DNA from: Ianthella basta
Taxonomy: Eukaryota; Porifera; Demospongiae; Verongiida; Ianthellidae
NCBI GenBank assembly: GCA_964019415.1
Contig: OZ025875.1
Location: 8,540,717 to 8,604,716, forward strand
DNA: 64,000 nucleotides
Direction of reading: 5' to 3'
The notes under the pieces were generated by a model. The model saw only the letters and a program-made list of their open reading frames with translations. It made no database searches and was not told the origin of the DNA. The stretch's first letter is position 1, and each line of letters begins with the position of its first letter. A program made the translations under genes and the position numbers. This document shows, in pieces, positions 1-13,690 of this stretch.

Positions 1-3000
1 CAACACCCAATTTATCCACACCATGTCTCCTTGCCATCCCCTCCACAGCTCCCTTGACAATGGACTCACTGCACTCTTTACCAACAGTCAGCTCCCTCAG
101 ACTGGGGTGGTGTTCCACTGATGATGCAATGAGGTGGACATCTGAGGCAGTGAGTGACTGTAAGGGAAGACAATAGAATTGTATGACTGAATACTTCTGA
201 ACTGTTGAATACTTCAAACACTGCAACTGATTGTCTACAATTCATGCAGCTCAATGCAGCTCAAACTCAGTCACTCACTTCATCTGACAAAGACACCCTC
301 TCCAGTCCGAGTGCCCTCAGATTGTGCAACCCCTTCACTAATGTGATCCAATTCTGAAGGGACAGGGCGATAACACTCAGCTCCAAAGAGGTCAATCTCT
401 GACAGGTCACAAGGGACTCCACCAAAGGGTCAAGGGGAGGTCGACCTGGAAGGTGGTATGAGAACAAACTGAGAGAATTCCAACACACGTCAGACATGCA
501 CAAGCAGGAGTGAAGACCAGTGGACAGTAGTCATTCATTATAGTTCTGTATATCACCAATAATTATACATCCTCTTGAGGGTGAAATACTTCCATTACCA
601 TGGCAACCATCTGCTAGTTCTAGTATAGAAAACATGGTTACCATGGAAACGGGAGAAGTTACACGAAGTACCTTTGTACTGCAAACACCCTCTTCACAAC
701 ACGCTTCATTTTCTCATTGAGTGGAACAGTGTCCATGGATACCCACTGTGCATGGTGTGACACAGGCTACTCACAACACACCTCCAAACTCCCCAATTAG
801 TGTCACTTCCTCCAGAGAGTCCTTGTGGTGTGTTAGCACATCCTACACAAACAACAAAGTAAAGGGGCACTCACATGCACACATTGCTCAAATGGTGGAA
901 TGTGCACACTTTGTAGTCTAAACACACAACTGACACACTTCTACTACTGGTACACCTCATCAAGTACAGACTCCACCCACACTGCACAGGTTAGGGGCAG
1001 TTGACATGGGGCACTTTGAGACATGGGCAAATCAAGCTGACATTCCACTGTAGCATTTCAATACCTTCACTGTGTCAAACAGCTTGGTGCGTTTTCTGAA
1101 TTGTCCAAATGTCAAGCACTTGAGTTGTGTTTGCTTCAGTAGAAATTCCCTGACAGTTGACAGATCTGGAGGAAGTACAAGTATAAAAAACGAATTCCAC
1201 ACAATTTTGGAAGGTAAGGTGCATACGTATACAGATTGCACAAAATCCATGTGGGGACTATGGACACACGTCTGTTACTCATAATCACACACAGTACGTG
1301 TCTATACTTCCCATTCCCAATTCAAATCCAAATACAAAGTGGCATTGCAAGCTGGAGGTTCCTCAGTAAAACTGACAGCCATTCAGTGTGTACAGTGTAA
1401 CCATCTGTTGTGTCAACCTTCTTCTTAAACAGCTACAAACAACAGACTTGTACTGGACCTCAGTGGTTGAGTGTAGTAATCAGAGCACTACCAAAAGAGC
1501 ATCATTGGGAAGTAAGAATAAGAGTATTCCAACTATTAAGTGTCCTTCTCAATCTTAACACTTTACAGTCAAGCAGTCCTCAGCTGTAAATGGGTTCAAC
1601 TGCCCTTGGGATAACTTACCATCAACAACCTTCATATCTGGCAGCTCCACTCTTGTTAGTGTGGAGACGTCTCCCAGCTGAGAGATAAAGCTAGCGATAC
1701 CTGATGAGTACCCTCTCACCCTGATTCCAGCCCCTTCCATCTGCTTGCAGTGCTGAGCGACACACCACGCTATGCCAACACCATCAAGGTAGCCCCCATC
1801 AATCTCCACTGTTGGTCCACATGGGGACAGGATGGACTGAGCCAACTGTTCATTGCCACTCTCAGCTACAACTTCACACAGTTCAGGAAGTGGGGTATCC
1901 CACCAAATGCTGGGCTTCACTACTGTGTTGAGGGTCTCCAGTAGCATCCTCTGCATGCCCGGGGTGCTGAGACCACTCAGCCCACTGTAGAGCAGGAACA
2001 TAGTCCTGTTCCTGGCATCTGCCAGAACAAAGTGGTCCCTCTTGTTGTACCTCAAGGTGAGGTGTTGTCTCCAGAAGGTGACCTGCTCCTCTGGTGTCTT
2101 CTTGGCCACAGCGAGGGCCGCCATGAACTCCTGCAGGGTGAGGTGCAGGAAGTGCCACGTGCAAGAGATGGTCCCGAACCGATTCTGTGCTTTAATGCAG
2201 TTGAACAAGCCGTGGAAGATACTGTCCACTTCAAAGTCGAGGCCGGAGAAAATGATGGTGTCATTTTCGATCCCCTCCTGTGCCAATTGGATCAGTCTGT
2301 TGAAGCTGGGAAAGAGCCGCATTACATGTTGTAGACTGTCAACCTGTTCCTTCTTGCCCATTCGCTCCAGGTTGTGGTTGATGGTGTGGATGATGACACA
2401 CTCAAACAACTGGTGCAGTGACAGAAGGAGTTCTGGAGAGTCGTCACTGAGGGATGTTACATAGCACACCATCAGACACAGGAGTGGGGTGAAGCAGAGG
2501 TTCATGATGTGAGGGCGACGGGAGAGGGTCGACAGGAGCTTCTCTCCTGCTGATGGGTTGGAGGCAAAGTACTCTCTGATGAATTTCTCCACTTCTTCCC
2601 ATCCGAATCCACTGATCTCAACCCTTCTGTCCACACGGTGATAGAGGCTCTCTGCAGCAATGGGGCGAGTGGTGACAATGAATGATGAGTGAGGGGCAAG
2701 ATGGCCAGTGATGATGTCGTAAACAGGAGACTTTTTACGCATATCTTCTGACAGCTCATCAAAGCCATCAAATATGAACAGGACCCCCTGTCCTTGGTGT
2801 GCAGTAACGAAGTCAGTGACCTCTTGAACGATAGCTGCATCCCCGACCGATGTGAAGATGAGGTCTTCCAGGCTCAGCTTCTGGTCCTTGGGGAGACTCC
2901 TCAGGGTGACTTGGATGACTACTTTGTAGTCCTGTGCAAAACGGCCAACCGACCAATCGTGGCACATTCGCTGGACGAGAGTGCTCTTGCCACTACCCGG

Positions 3001-6000
3001 TACACCCTCGATGAGCACCCGCTTTCTGGAGATACTGGCAGGAGGGGAGAAGGAGAGGATGTGTTCATACTCGAGTGGCACCTTCTCGTGAGGCACCTGT
3101 TCAACACCTCCCCTGGCCAGGTGTACTGATACGGCCTCATTAACCCTCCCTGCTACCGGGCGTCGCTGTGTTGGTTGCACCAAATTCAGGTTGACATACT
3201 GCATGGTGGAAGAGGCCAGCAGAGGGTTGTCTTGGACACACTCCTTTGAATAGAAGTGGCCCAGCTTGGCACGGAGGGACTGCAACACAGTGAGGTACAA
3301 ATACATGGAAACCAGACACAACCAGATGGTGTCCAAACACATGAACATGCAGTGCATGCACAGCCACAAACATGTACACACCAATTGGAACACTATAAGG
3401 ATTCACTCTGGACATCTCCCCAGAAACATGACACACTACAGGAATTCATGAAGGAGGGATCACAAGCTGTATTGTAATGTAAAGAAACCTTTGTGGCTAA
3501 GTGCAGACATGAAAGGACTGAAAGAGACTTCAGCAGCACTTGATCACTGCTCCCTACTATAGGAGTGCTACATCAACAAAATGGCTACCTTATGCAAGGT
3601 GAACATTCAGGAAGCTAAGGTCATCCTGACATGTCAAATCAACTGAGAGCATTTCCTGTATTCTATCCCTAAGGCTGCAGTCACAGCAACATCAACGTTA
3701 CAGTCATGTGCAGTTCCTACGCAGGCTCCTTCTGTGGAGAAGAGGCTATGGCATCCATTTCTTCGCTCGCCAAAATTGCTGTTATTGCTACTAAAGAACA
3801 AAATCCACCATTTTCACTCAGGTGTGACCGACTCGTCACATCGACGTTAACATTACCCAACTGTGCTGTTTACATTGTCATTTTCGAAGTATGTAGTGTG
3901 ACCATGCTGGCCCAAATGTCAGTAGCAGCACTATACGCCATCCTCTGGTACAGCTCTGTTGACAGTATATGCCTGAATGTGTTTACTTATTTCATTAAAC
4001 TTGGAAAGGGGGTGTAACCCTTGAAAACCCCTTCCCCATGCACTCTGTTGCCATGGATACATGCTCATGCACATCCATGACTGACTGTGATGTGTGGGCT
4101 GGCTGAGCAGTGGCTGATGTCACATCTAGTGATACTTTCTCATTAGTGTCAAGACAATGAAGAGGTATAAACACCACACTCAACTATGCCTCATGCTTCA
4201 GTAGGCTCACCTCTTGCTTATCTCCAGTTGCTGATGAGGCTGGCCCTCCATTCCTTCCGTCCACTACAGAGTGAAAAGTTGAGAGAGTCTAGTTCGAGGC
4301 TCAAACAGCCGGCAGCTATTCCTGCCTCCATTTATATATGCTGACATCATTCCTTGGCAGGAATAGGGTCTGGTGAGCAGCCCATACCATTTTGTTTGGA
4401 TCCACCAGAACGTGGTGGCAATACTCACAACAACTAACGCATTGTAACTGGGATAGATACAGAGTGCTCAGGCCAACACATAAGAGACAATTGACATGTA
4501 CTTGGCTCTTAGGATAAGCTAGTAGTGAATGTCCTACTAGTGCATGGAAAACATATGGAAAACAGAGGACACATGGCAGATGAGTGGAATCCTGGTACAA
4601 AATAATCATCTCCACTGATGACACCTTTGAAGTGCACAGCAACATGCATGGGAGACATCTAGCTGTGGCAGCACCATGGACACACAAGGGGACACGCCCA
4701 GAACCATGCCATTTCAGTCCTACTATAAAGTGTGCACAAAGTCGTTTACTGTTAGTGGAACAATTAATATGTTCATACATGTTTCAGTTGGCAGAAGGAA
4801 CTAATTAGATTCACTCCAAGTACAAAATAGAGTGGAATAGGCTGTTGACATACTGTAGGGGAGAATGCAGTCTGGCTACGTGAGACCATAGATCCTACTG
4901 TGAGATTAGGGAGAGTCGAGGTATGGCCACAATAGGGGTATTCCCTCAGCTCCACCACATGCATGTGTGGACAACAGTTAGTTCACCATTGAGTGGACAC
5001 ATACAAAGGTCACAGATCCATGCAGGACAAGTGACAGAGGCCATCATGTTTGTACACATGCACACCAGTGTGGGTGCACAGGGCTGAGGTGTTTGCTAGC
5101 AGTTAACACGGCTCCACCTCACTTAGTACCCCAAGTTAGGGTTAAAGTTGTCTGAAAATGACTGACGGGAGGATTTGATGGACTAAAACATTTTCCCAAC
5201 ACACAATACAAATTGACCGAACACACTCACTTATCACTTTTTTGAACTCTTTTGCCTTTCTCTCCAGCTCATCCACCCACCCTCCATAGTTGGCACTTCG
5301 CAACATCTCCAAGAAGATGATGAAGTCCTTGTCTTGCTTTCCTTTTAGTATTTCGATGAGTTTGCCCATCTGTTCATCATCACCATGCTGTTTTCTCACT
5401 TGTTGTTCTTCTGTTGCACTCATAAACCCACCAGCCGCCTTCTGTAACTTATCACTCAGTCCTGTGCTCATTAATACCCTCAGCTTGAGGTCCCCTTGCA
5501 GGGAGACCAGTGCAGCAATGTTCCATGGACTCATGGGATGAGCTGCAACAGTTGAGAAGACAAGGGCACAGAGCAGGAGAGCAAGAGTACTACCAGTCAC
5601 TTCTCTTCACACAACATGCACTCTAAACATACGTACAGGACCAGTTGTGGACATGTGCCACACATTTCCTCATGTGCTGCTATTTCATACCATCCACTCA
5701 GAACACACACATACGTATGAGGTGTATACTGTAAGTAAACTCATACAAGATCCACCATCATGCAGTGCAATGATGTGTGTGCTGAACATACCTCCTGCTC
5801 CAGCGTGCTGATCCACTGCTTGATCTGGAGAGATAGAACTTTGTGTTACTTGTTGTCCTTGCGCCGCTTGTTGTCCTTGCACTGCTTGTTGTCCTAGTGC
5901 CACAGTCTGGTCAGTCTGCAGGTGTTCTGAGCACTGCAAGCTCGTCTGTTCCAACATAAATGTTTCCTATCAAAGTGAAGACAACGAAACAAAGTGACGA

Positions 6001-6626
6001 TCTGTGTCACCAAGACAACCCCTAAATACCCACAACAGCTACCGTGTGCATACACAGTACATACAAAGTGGGCAACTATAGGACTGGTAGTATAGCTAAA
6101 TACCCTCCCATGCATCCACTAGCTACAGTACCAACAGTTTATTCAACACCAAACCGATCACCGAGCGCTGTACCGGTCGTGTGTTAGGTGATCATAGTGT
6201 GCTCACCTCTCTAGCGCCACTGACGAGTAAACTTTCCCGTTGCAGCTTCAAACGCTTGGCACTGGGAACTCCGCCAGTCCCATTTTCTTGTTCCTCTACG
6301 TCAAAAAGCTCTCGCAGTATCTCCTCGAAGTGTCGATAGAACAGGTGCTCAGGACGTGCGAGGATAGAGAACGTAAGACTGGCGGCTGACGGGTTCTTGT
6401 CGAGATAGTCGAGGAACCTGTGATTCCTGTCCACCAATGTAGATCGCGGTGTTGGGAGGAGCTGCGCAAACTCAAAGTCGGTAAGGACATTACCCACGTG
6501 CAGTGCAGGCAATAGAGCGTCGAGCGGAAAGCAGGCTGCCACTTGCTGCCTCAAATTGGCTCTTTCACTGCAGCTGCAAGCCTCTCCTTCGCCTTTAGCC
6601 GCCATTTTAACTAGCACGTCATCCAT
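1..6626 (-). CDS. NLR immune receptor: CARD-like, CARD-like, NACHT, LRR (3' end off window)
   Basis: Likely cytosolic innate immune receptor. Exons by eye, 5' to 3' on the minus strand: 6626-6207 (starts MDDVLVKMAAKGEG; a helical CARD-like fold around LLPALHVGNVLTDFEF), a Q-rich linker exon ending at 5792, 5542-5231 (second CARD-like domain, key stretch MGKLIEILKGKQDKDF), a 53-bp linker exon 4263-4211, the large NACHT exon 3279-1620, then LRR exons 1165-1065, 445-279 and 157-1. Phases join where checked (140 codons in exon 1; GGA G + CT between linker and second CARD). The NACHT shows Walker A GVPGSGKST and Walker B LFIFDGFDEL. The LRR exons are short and similar in size, as expected for exon-encoded repeats. 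Domain order resembles NOD2. The CARD calls rest on helix pattern, not an alignment; a Death or DED fold is possible. The gene continues beyond base 1. Confidence 0.85.
1620..3279 (-). other. NACHT-encoding exon of the NLR gene
   Basis: Single 1,660-bp exon, about 553 codons. The acceptor is TTGCAG just above 3279 and the donor is GGTAAG below 1620. It begins SLRAKLGHFYSKE and reaches P-loop GVPGSGKST after about 95 residues, then LFIFDGFDEL and sensor-like SSFIVTTRP, then the winged-helix and helical NACHT-associated region. The open frame runs past the donor to 1555, but the splice site and following LRR exons make read-through unlikely. Confidence 0.85.
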
Positions 6627-7309
6627 TCTGAGTCTCCGGTTTTCTCCGTATAATCAATTAGTGTATCTCGCTTATTTCTTAACTTTAATTACTGCCAATA
6701 GTCACAATGAATCAGACTGTCCACAAGTCATATACAATTGACCCATTACAGATGTAGTAAAACATAAAAACATTTCCCTCAACACTTCACATAACGAGAT
6801 ACAACAGCTAAAACAGGCCATGTCAGAAACACACACTGCAATAAATAACGTCCTTTACATCAGTTTGATGAGCCTGTGGCACGGTATAATACAGATCTCC
6901 ATAAGTTATTTGCTCTCTCAAACAACACAAGTCATACTGTTTGTCCTTGGCATGGACAGTTGCATAGACACTGCAGATTGCAGAGAGAGAGGAGAGGGGA
7001 AACAACACTCAACCAGGGTAGCTTGGTGGACAGTGTGTGACAGAGTACTAAATATAGATGTGTACACCACACATGTACTGCACGGATAGAGGCATAGGGT
7101 GGACACACACAAATACAGCCACACACACATGTACACATACACGACCACACATGAACACACAAGCGCGCGCACACACACACACACACACGCACAATACTCT
7201 CCATACACTTTGTGGAATGTCCCTAGTATGGTGCTGTATCCATTCACTGCAGTCAATACTCTCCATACAGCACAGCACACTCACCTCTGACATAAATACA
7301 CACACACGT

Positions 7310-7310
<1 letters not shown>
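6627..7310. other. Intergenic region with no clear gene
   Basis: Lies upstream of the NLR first exon, so the NLR promoter should be in its left part. The right part has short CA stretches (about 7120-7190) and a doubled motif TGTATGGAGAGTATTG on the minus strand near 7205-7270. One minus-strand stretch there (GYSTILGTFHKVYGE) weakly resembles the kinase activation segment expected downstream of the NDR fragment, too weak to call an exon. Confidence 0.4.

Positions 7311-7365
<55 letters not shown>
7311..7365. repeat. (CA)n microsatellite
   Basis: About 55 bp of CA dinucleotides. It lies directly downstream, in minus-strand sense, of the last recognisable NDR-kinase fragment. Confidence 0.95.
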
Positions 7366-7367
<2 letters not shown>

Positions 7368-7677
7368 GGGTCAATGCTCTTGAAGTCCTTGTAGGAGTCT
7401 GTTCGGAGAGCCATCTTCAGTCCAGTGCAGTAGAGGGATAGGAGGGGGAGAGGGAGGCGAGGGGAAGTGGATGGGATGGGAAGACAATGATGGGAAGGAG
7501 AGAGGGAGGGAGGGGAGAGGAGGAGAGTCAGTCATGTTACCAAACTACACTGAGTCCATTATACTCAAACGTTGGAGGCACCTCAAACACATCAACAGTG
7601 TTAAGTGTGTACATGTGACCAAGTGTGGACAAAGGATGAACTCACTTAGCCAACACCAATGGCATGGGTCCCTCTCA

Positions 7678-8358
<681 letters not shown>

Positions 8359-8728
8359 TTATACATAGGTGAATGTAATCTACATTTCCTGTTCTGTTCA
8401 CAAGACCACTTCACGTCACCTCATCCCTTCATCTTGAAACTATCACAGCAGCCATATCACTGCATGCAATATTTCAACTTATTTCAAACAGTACAGCCCC
8501 TCCCCTCCCCTCCCCTCCCCTTAAGGGATTGGGAGTATGTCAACCAGAGACTGTAGAATGTTGTACACTTGCTAGTTAGAGACATTACCAGTGAGATGTG
8601 TGTGACAGCATGTGTAGACACTCCATACCACACACCCATGGCATCAGGTGCAGAGTACAGTGTCTAAGGTTACAGTTGAATGGACGGACACATTGTCAGG
8701 ACATCTGCAAGCGCATGTGTGCACACAT

Positions 8729-8786
<58 letters not shown>
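8729..8786. repeat. (CA)n microsatellite
   Basis: About 58 bp of uninterrupted CA repeats inside the first intron of the decayed NDR copy. Confidence 0.95.
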
Positions 8787-8789
<3 letters not shown>

Positions 8790-9663
8790 GGCAGTAGATT
8801 ACTTCATTATTCTTCAAAGTCAGTCACAGCTCCTTTCACAACTCAAGGCCACACCAGAAGAGTGTGTGTACACACGTGAGCACAAGAGGGGGGGGAAGGA
8901 CAGAAATAGGGAATAACGTAAACTGACGCTACAATAAAACGCCACATTAACCAGAAATCGCGTCTGAGCCAGTTTTCTCCGAGACCGTCCTTCCCTTACA
9001 CACTCCACAAAGCACAAACGTGTAACGTAACGCACTGTAGACCGTACTGAAGTAAGGAGAGACTCACCTGTTAGCTAGCTACTCCTGTCGCGATAGTGAA
9101 CAAGAAGGTTGTCATAGAAGTTCTCTGACGTTATCCTCGCCTTCCTAGCGCTGTCATACGTCCGTTGAGAGTAGGCCAGTCCGATCTGCTCCGCCATGTC
9201 CTCCAGTTGGGGCGAGATGAACTTTGTTGGGGAGGTCTTCTCGATCAGGACACGTACCCTAAGGAGGTTTCCGGTTACAAGATGGCGGACTACCGGTCGA
9301 CGTACACAAATTAAAGATTGATTGTATGAGTTCCGAATTTTCTCAGGTTGTGAGCTGCAGGGCCTGCACGTTTGATGTATATGTATGGCCATGTATGCAT
9401 GCACAATCAGGTATGCAACTGCAATGACGTCAACCATGAGACGTACAATTCAATTGATGATTGCATACTATGAACATAACACTATGGTGTAAATATCTTT
9501 CAGTTTGTTGTGCAGACATGAGAGGAGAGTGGAGTCCTGTGGAGTGGAGAGACATGTTGTGGGTAAGGACATGAAATGGGAGGACACATGACAAATGGAT
9601 CAATGTGTGCACCCACTACCTCTGTCTGGGTCATGTGACCAGCACAGGGGGTGTCTTGGGAGG

Positions 9664-11838
9664 CTACAAGTAGTTGAGGGACAAGAACCCTGCATACAAA
9701 CAGTGACAAGTGACTGTCACTCACAGTACACACATGTGACATGTCACCTGACACCCTAGCACCACGTCAGTCTTGCCCTAAATCACTCCCTCCTGATCAC
9801 TTGCATGCCCACTACCACACATTCATCACTAGCCTCATTCCTGTGCACTGTTAATTGTGTGGGGGTGGGAAGGACAGCCTGGTACCTACTGTGTGCACAT
9901 GTGCAGAGGCTCCACTGTTTTCTGTGGGATTGTGAATGCCACACAGTGCAAGCAGTATGCACGTACCAGACCTTCCTTCACATGTACACAAAAGGGTATG
10001 AGGCCAATCCACACTACCACACACTGACACTACTGGGTGGATGTTGTGAGGGGAACCCCCTCTTTAGTGAGGGGGGACGGGTCCCTCCTCCAGTGCAGCA
10101 CTTGCTCACAAGCCCTCACTGTGACACACTTGTATCAACAGACCACCACACACCACTCAGACACAACTTGGGACATGAGACACACAACATGTGGGGGGAG
10201 TGTACTAGTGTCATGTGATGTCATGTGATGTCATGTGATGTTTACTCACCAGCCACAATAACCAGTCGTAGTTTTGGGTTTGCTTGTCTTGTTTTGTCAA
10301 CCACCTCCTGGGGAGGAGGATGGTCCTCTGGTGTCATCAGCTCCACCTCCATCAATGTTGCGTTATGTGCTGCTCCTTCAATGATAGCTGTGGCCACATT
10401 GGTCCACCTCAAACACTCCCCCACAATCCTGATCCTCTTTACTGACCTGTTCACACTGACTGCTGTTTGAACTGACTTCAGCATGTCAGTGTCTGACACA
10501 TCCTCCCCCTTCACCTCCTCCCCCCTCTGCATGTGGTTAAGGAGACCGTGCTGTGTGACAACTAACACTGCAGCAGTCTCAGACTTGACACAAAGACACA
10601 CATGAAATGGAGCTATGGAGGACATGAGGTATAGGGGAGGTGTACAGGTAAAGACAATGGACACACATTGACATAAGCAAGGCAAGCTAATAGGCCAGGG
10701 GACAGAAGAGTTAAACTACAGGTCTTGCATGGCTTCATCAGTTGAGCCCATAGTGAGAACACCATTCACAGTAGTAGAAACAAGTACTCTGGACAATACA
10801 TGGAATACTAGTGTAATGAGAAGTTCTCTCTACAAACTACAAAGAATACAAAACTGTAGACAAGTGAGAACTGCAAACTGCAAAGAGGAACTGTATGAAC
10901 AAGACAGATGTACAACATCATGGGGGCTCTCCCGAGTGAGAGGAAGGGGCCATCACCTGTTATGGGTAGTCAAGTGAATGGAGATGGTTTCAAAGTGTGC
11001 GCAGTTTACTGATGGAAGAAACCAGTTCACATGGTGTTATGTGACAAACAGACAACACACTCAGAACTGACCTGTGGGCTTGGTGTCACTACCATCCCTT
11101 CTAGCACACACATGAGAATCACATTGCAGGACATAACTCACAATTAAGCTTGTGACCACCTGTTCTTGTGACTCGACTATCAGCTCTTCAAAGCTGTTGC
11201 TCCCATTGAGACCATTGAGGATGGTTGCAATGTGCACAGGGGATAGGTTGTAGTACCCAGTCAACTCCAGTTTCCTCAAGTTGCTTGTCTTGAGGCAACT
11301 GGCAAATGTCTCCACTTCCTCATCAACACCACCTGCAGGGGAGGGAGACAAGTGGTCGTGGAGGGAGACACAAGGTGCAGAGCTGAACTACACATTGCAA
11401 GCTGTGGACCTAACACAAAACATATACTGCACTGTCAAATGTTGTCACATTCACACACATGCATAGCAACACACAACACTGGTACTGTTACATACTGTAC
11501 ACACGCACGCACACACACACAGAAAAGGAATAAAGGGGGGGAACAAAATGTTTGTACATGTCTGCCATTTTGTCACATGGTGATTACATGCTGCCCTCTC
11601 TTACGTAGCTCAAAATGACCACATGCTCCATTCTTTAAAACTGAATAAGAATTAGTTGTTTTCAAAAGTGCTTTAAAGTTTACAGGTAAGTACACTATGG
11701 CAGTGGCATAAGCTTAGTAGATAATACGTACAGTAGTTACCCTGAAGATGAGAATAAGCTATATTTGTAACTCAGAATATTTCAGTACTTACATGGCAGC
11801 GCAGAACCTGGTACCGTTGTTTAGGGGAAACACTGCAT

Positions 11839-11935
<97 letters not shown>

Positions 11936-12741
11936 TACCATAGTGACACCTGCCCATTGACACTTCCTTCAAGGACCTGACAGTACTCACTGCATTAAGC
12001 AGGGCAGCAGTGACAGAAGAGGAAAGGACACTCCCATATGCATGTACATGTCCCTTCACTGTCAGTTTCTCCAGTGTGGTGCACTTTGAGAGAGCAGCTT
12101 CAATAGCTGATGGGAGGGTGCCAACCTGTAAAGAAGATGGGGTCACATGCATGTCATGTGACACAAACTACAGATCAGACTGTGAAATAAATAGCCATTG
12201 TAGCGTAGGTGAGTGTGTGTGGTGTGTGCATTTCACACACAAACATAGTCTATAGCTGCTAGCCCCTACTTTGTCATTTCGTGTGGTGCGTGAGATGACA
12301 AAGTAGTGGCTAGCAGCTAGATCAACACAAACACTCCTCCAGAGACACTGCATATACAACAAGTGACATGTCTAAAACACAACCTGCATGTCTAACTGTG
12401 TCAACTACTCCAACTCCAACTCCAACTCCCTGAGTTGAGTGCAGTGAGGCAGTCCCTTACACAACTGCCCTTGTTGGGGTACATGCAGAGCCTCCCAACC
12501 TTACTACATGTGCAGATGTACAGTAGGAGTTCATACTGTTGATGTATTGAATACAAAGTGACATGTCTCACCTTGTCTGACCTGGACAACTCCAACTCCA
12601 CCTCCAACTCCCTGAGTTGAGTGCAGTGAGGCAGTTCCTTCAACACCTGCTCTGCTAGTTGGAGAGGGAGTCCAACACACAAGGTCTTTAGTGATCCTGT
12701 CCTCATTACAGCACAGATGGGCAGGACCAGAGCAGGACCAA
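9664..12741 (-). CDS. C-terminal LRR part of an NLR-like gene (5' part not seen)
   Basis: Exons by eye: 12741-12572 (MRTGSLKTLCVGLPL, LPHCTQLRELEVELEL), 12125-11939 (LSKCTTLEKLTVKGH, VRSLKEVSMGRC), 11332-11142 (LKTSNLRKLELTGYYNL), 10583-10250 (VNRSVKRIRIVGECLRW, NPKLRLVIVAG) and a short last exon 9689-9664 that is in phase and ends FLSLNYL-stop. The LxxLxL pattern marks leucine-rich repeats like those at the end of the neighbouring NLR gene. No NACHT or start codon is visible; an acceptor at 12742 demands further 5' exons, but only about 270 bp separate it from satellite A. Either the 5' half is lost or a very long satellite-filled intron intervenes. A partly duplicated copy of the LRR motif lies near 12405-12470. 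The 9664 end is the least certain border. Confidence 0.6.
11841..11932. repeat. (CA)n microsatellite beside an LRR exon donor
   Basis: About 90 bp of CA with one interruption. In minus-strand sense it is a GT run beginning a few bases after the donor GGTATGC of exon 12125-11939. Confidence 0.95.
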
Positions 12742-13013
12742 CTGCAGAGGATGCATGAGGCAACACATTGATGGTGACTCAGTAGTTATTGGAGTTGGCA
12801 AAGCTGGAAGGACGAAAATGGGTTACTGAAGTAGGAGAGTACACCTCTGGGTATTTCCAAGAAATAGGCTAAATAGGGGTTCTTACATTCAGGCCTCCAT
12901 GAAAGGCGTTGATCCCCCAGTGTAGTGCTACAGGTGACAGGTTAGCTATTGTTGGTGGTGAAGTTTGATGTCCCACCATCACACATAGCTTGGTCAGTGA
13001 GGTTCACTCCTGT
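12742..13013. other. Unique spacer between LRR gene and satellite A
   Basis: About 270 bp with no recognisable exon on either strand. Confidence 0.5.
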
Positions 13014-13690
13014 TCAGATGAAGCAAGATGCGGCAAGATGAAGCAAGATGAGGAAAGATGGGACAAGATGAGGCAAGATGCAGCAAGATGCGGCAAGAAG
13101 AAGTAAGATGAAGCAAGATGAGGTAAGATGAAACAAGACAAGGCAACATGAAGGAAGCTGCGACAAGATGAGGCAAGATGAGGCAAGATGAACAAAGATG
13201 AGGTAAGATGAGGCAAGATACGGCAATATGAAGCAAGATGAGGCATGATGAGGCAAGATGAGGCTAGACGGGGTAAGATGAAGCAAGATGAGGAAAGATG
13301 AAGCAAGATGAGGGAAGATGAAGCAAGATGAGGAAAGATGGGACAAGATGAGGCAAGATGCAGCAAGATGCGGCAAGATGAGGTAAGATGAAACAAGACA
13401 AGGCAACATGAAGGAAGCTGCGGCAAGATGAAGCAAGATGAACTAAGATGAGGTAAGATGAGGCAAGATATGGCAAGATGAGGCATGATGAGGCATGATG
13501 AGGTAAGATGAGGCAAGATGAGGAAAGATGAAGCAAGATTAGGGAAGATGCTGCAAGATGAAGCAAGATGAGGAAAGATAAAGCAAGATGAAGCAAGATG
13601 AGGCAAGATGAGGCTAGATGACGTGAGATAAGGCAAGATGAAGCAAGAGAAGGCAAGATGAGAAAAGATGAGGCAAGATGAGGCAACATG
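13014..13690. repeat. Satellite A, left part, 10-bp unit
   Basis: Near-perfect 10-bp periodicity of AGGCAAGATG and AAGCAAGATG. Variant units (ACAAGGCAACATGAAGGAAG, then CTGCGGCAAG) recur near 13137, 13397, 15430, 17600 and 18356, which implies higher-order block duplication. The minus strand has no stops over long runs because neither the unit nor its shifted frames encode one. Confidence 0.95.

Noticed and set aside
4315-4370. Inverted motif CTATTCCTGCC/GGCAGGAATAG in an NLR intron as a possible tiny MITE
   Set aside because: Arms of only about 11 bp and no target duplication; could be chance.
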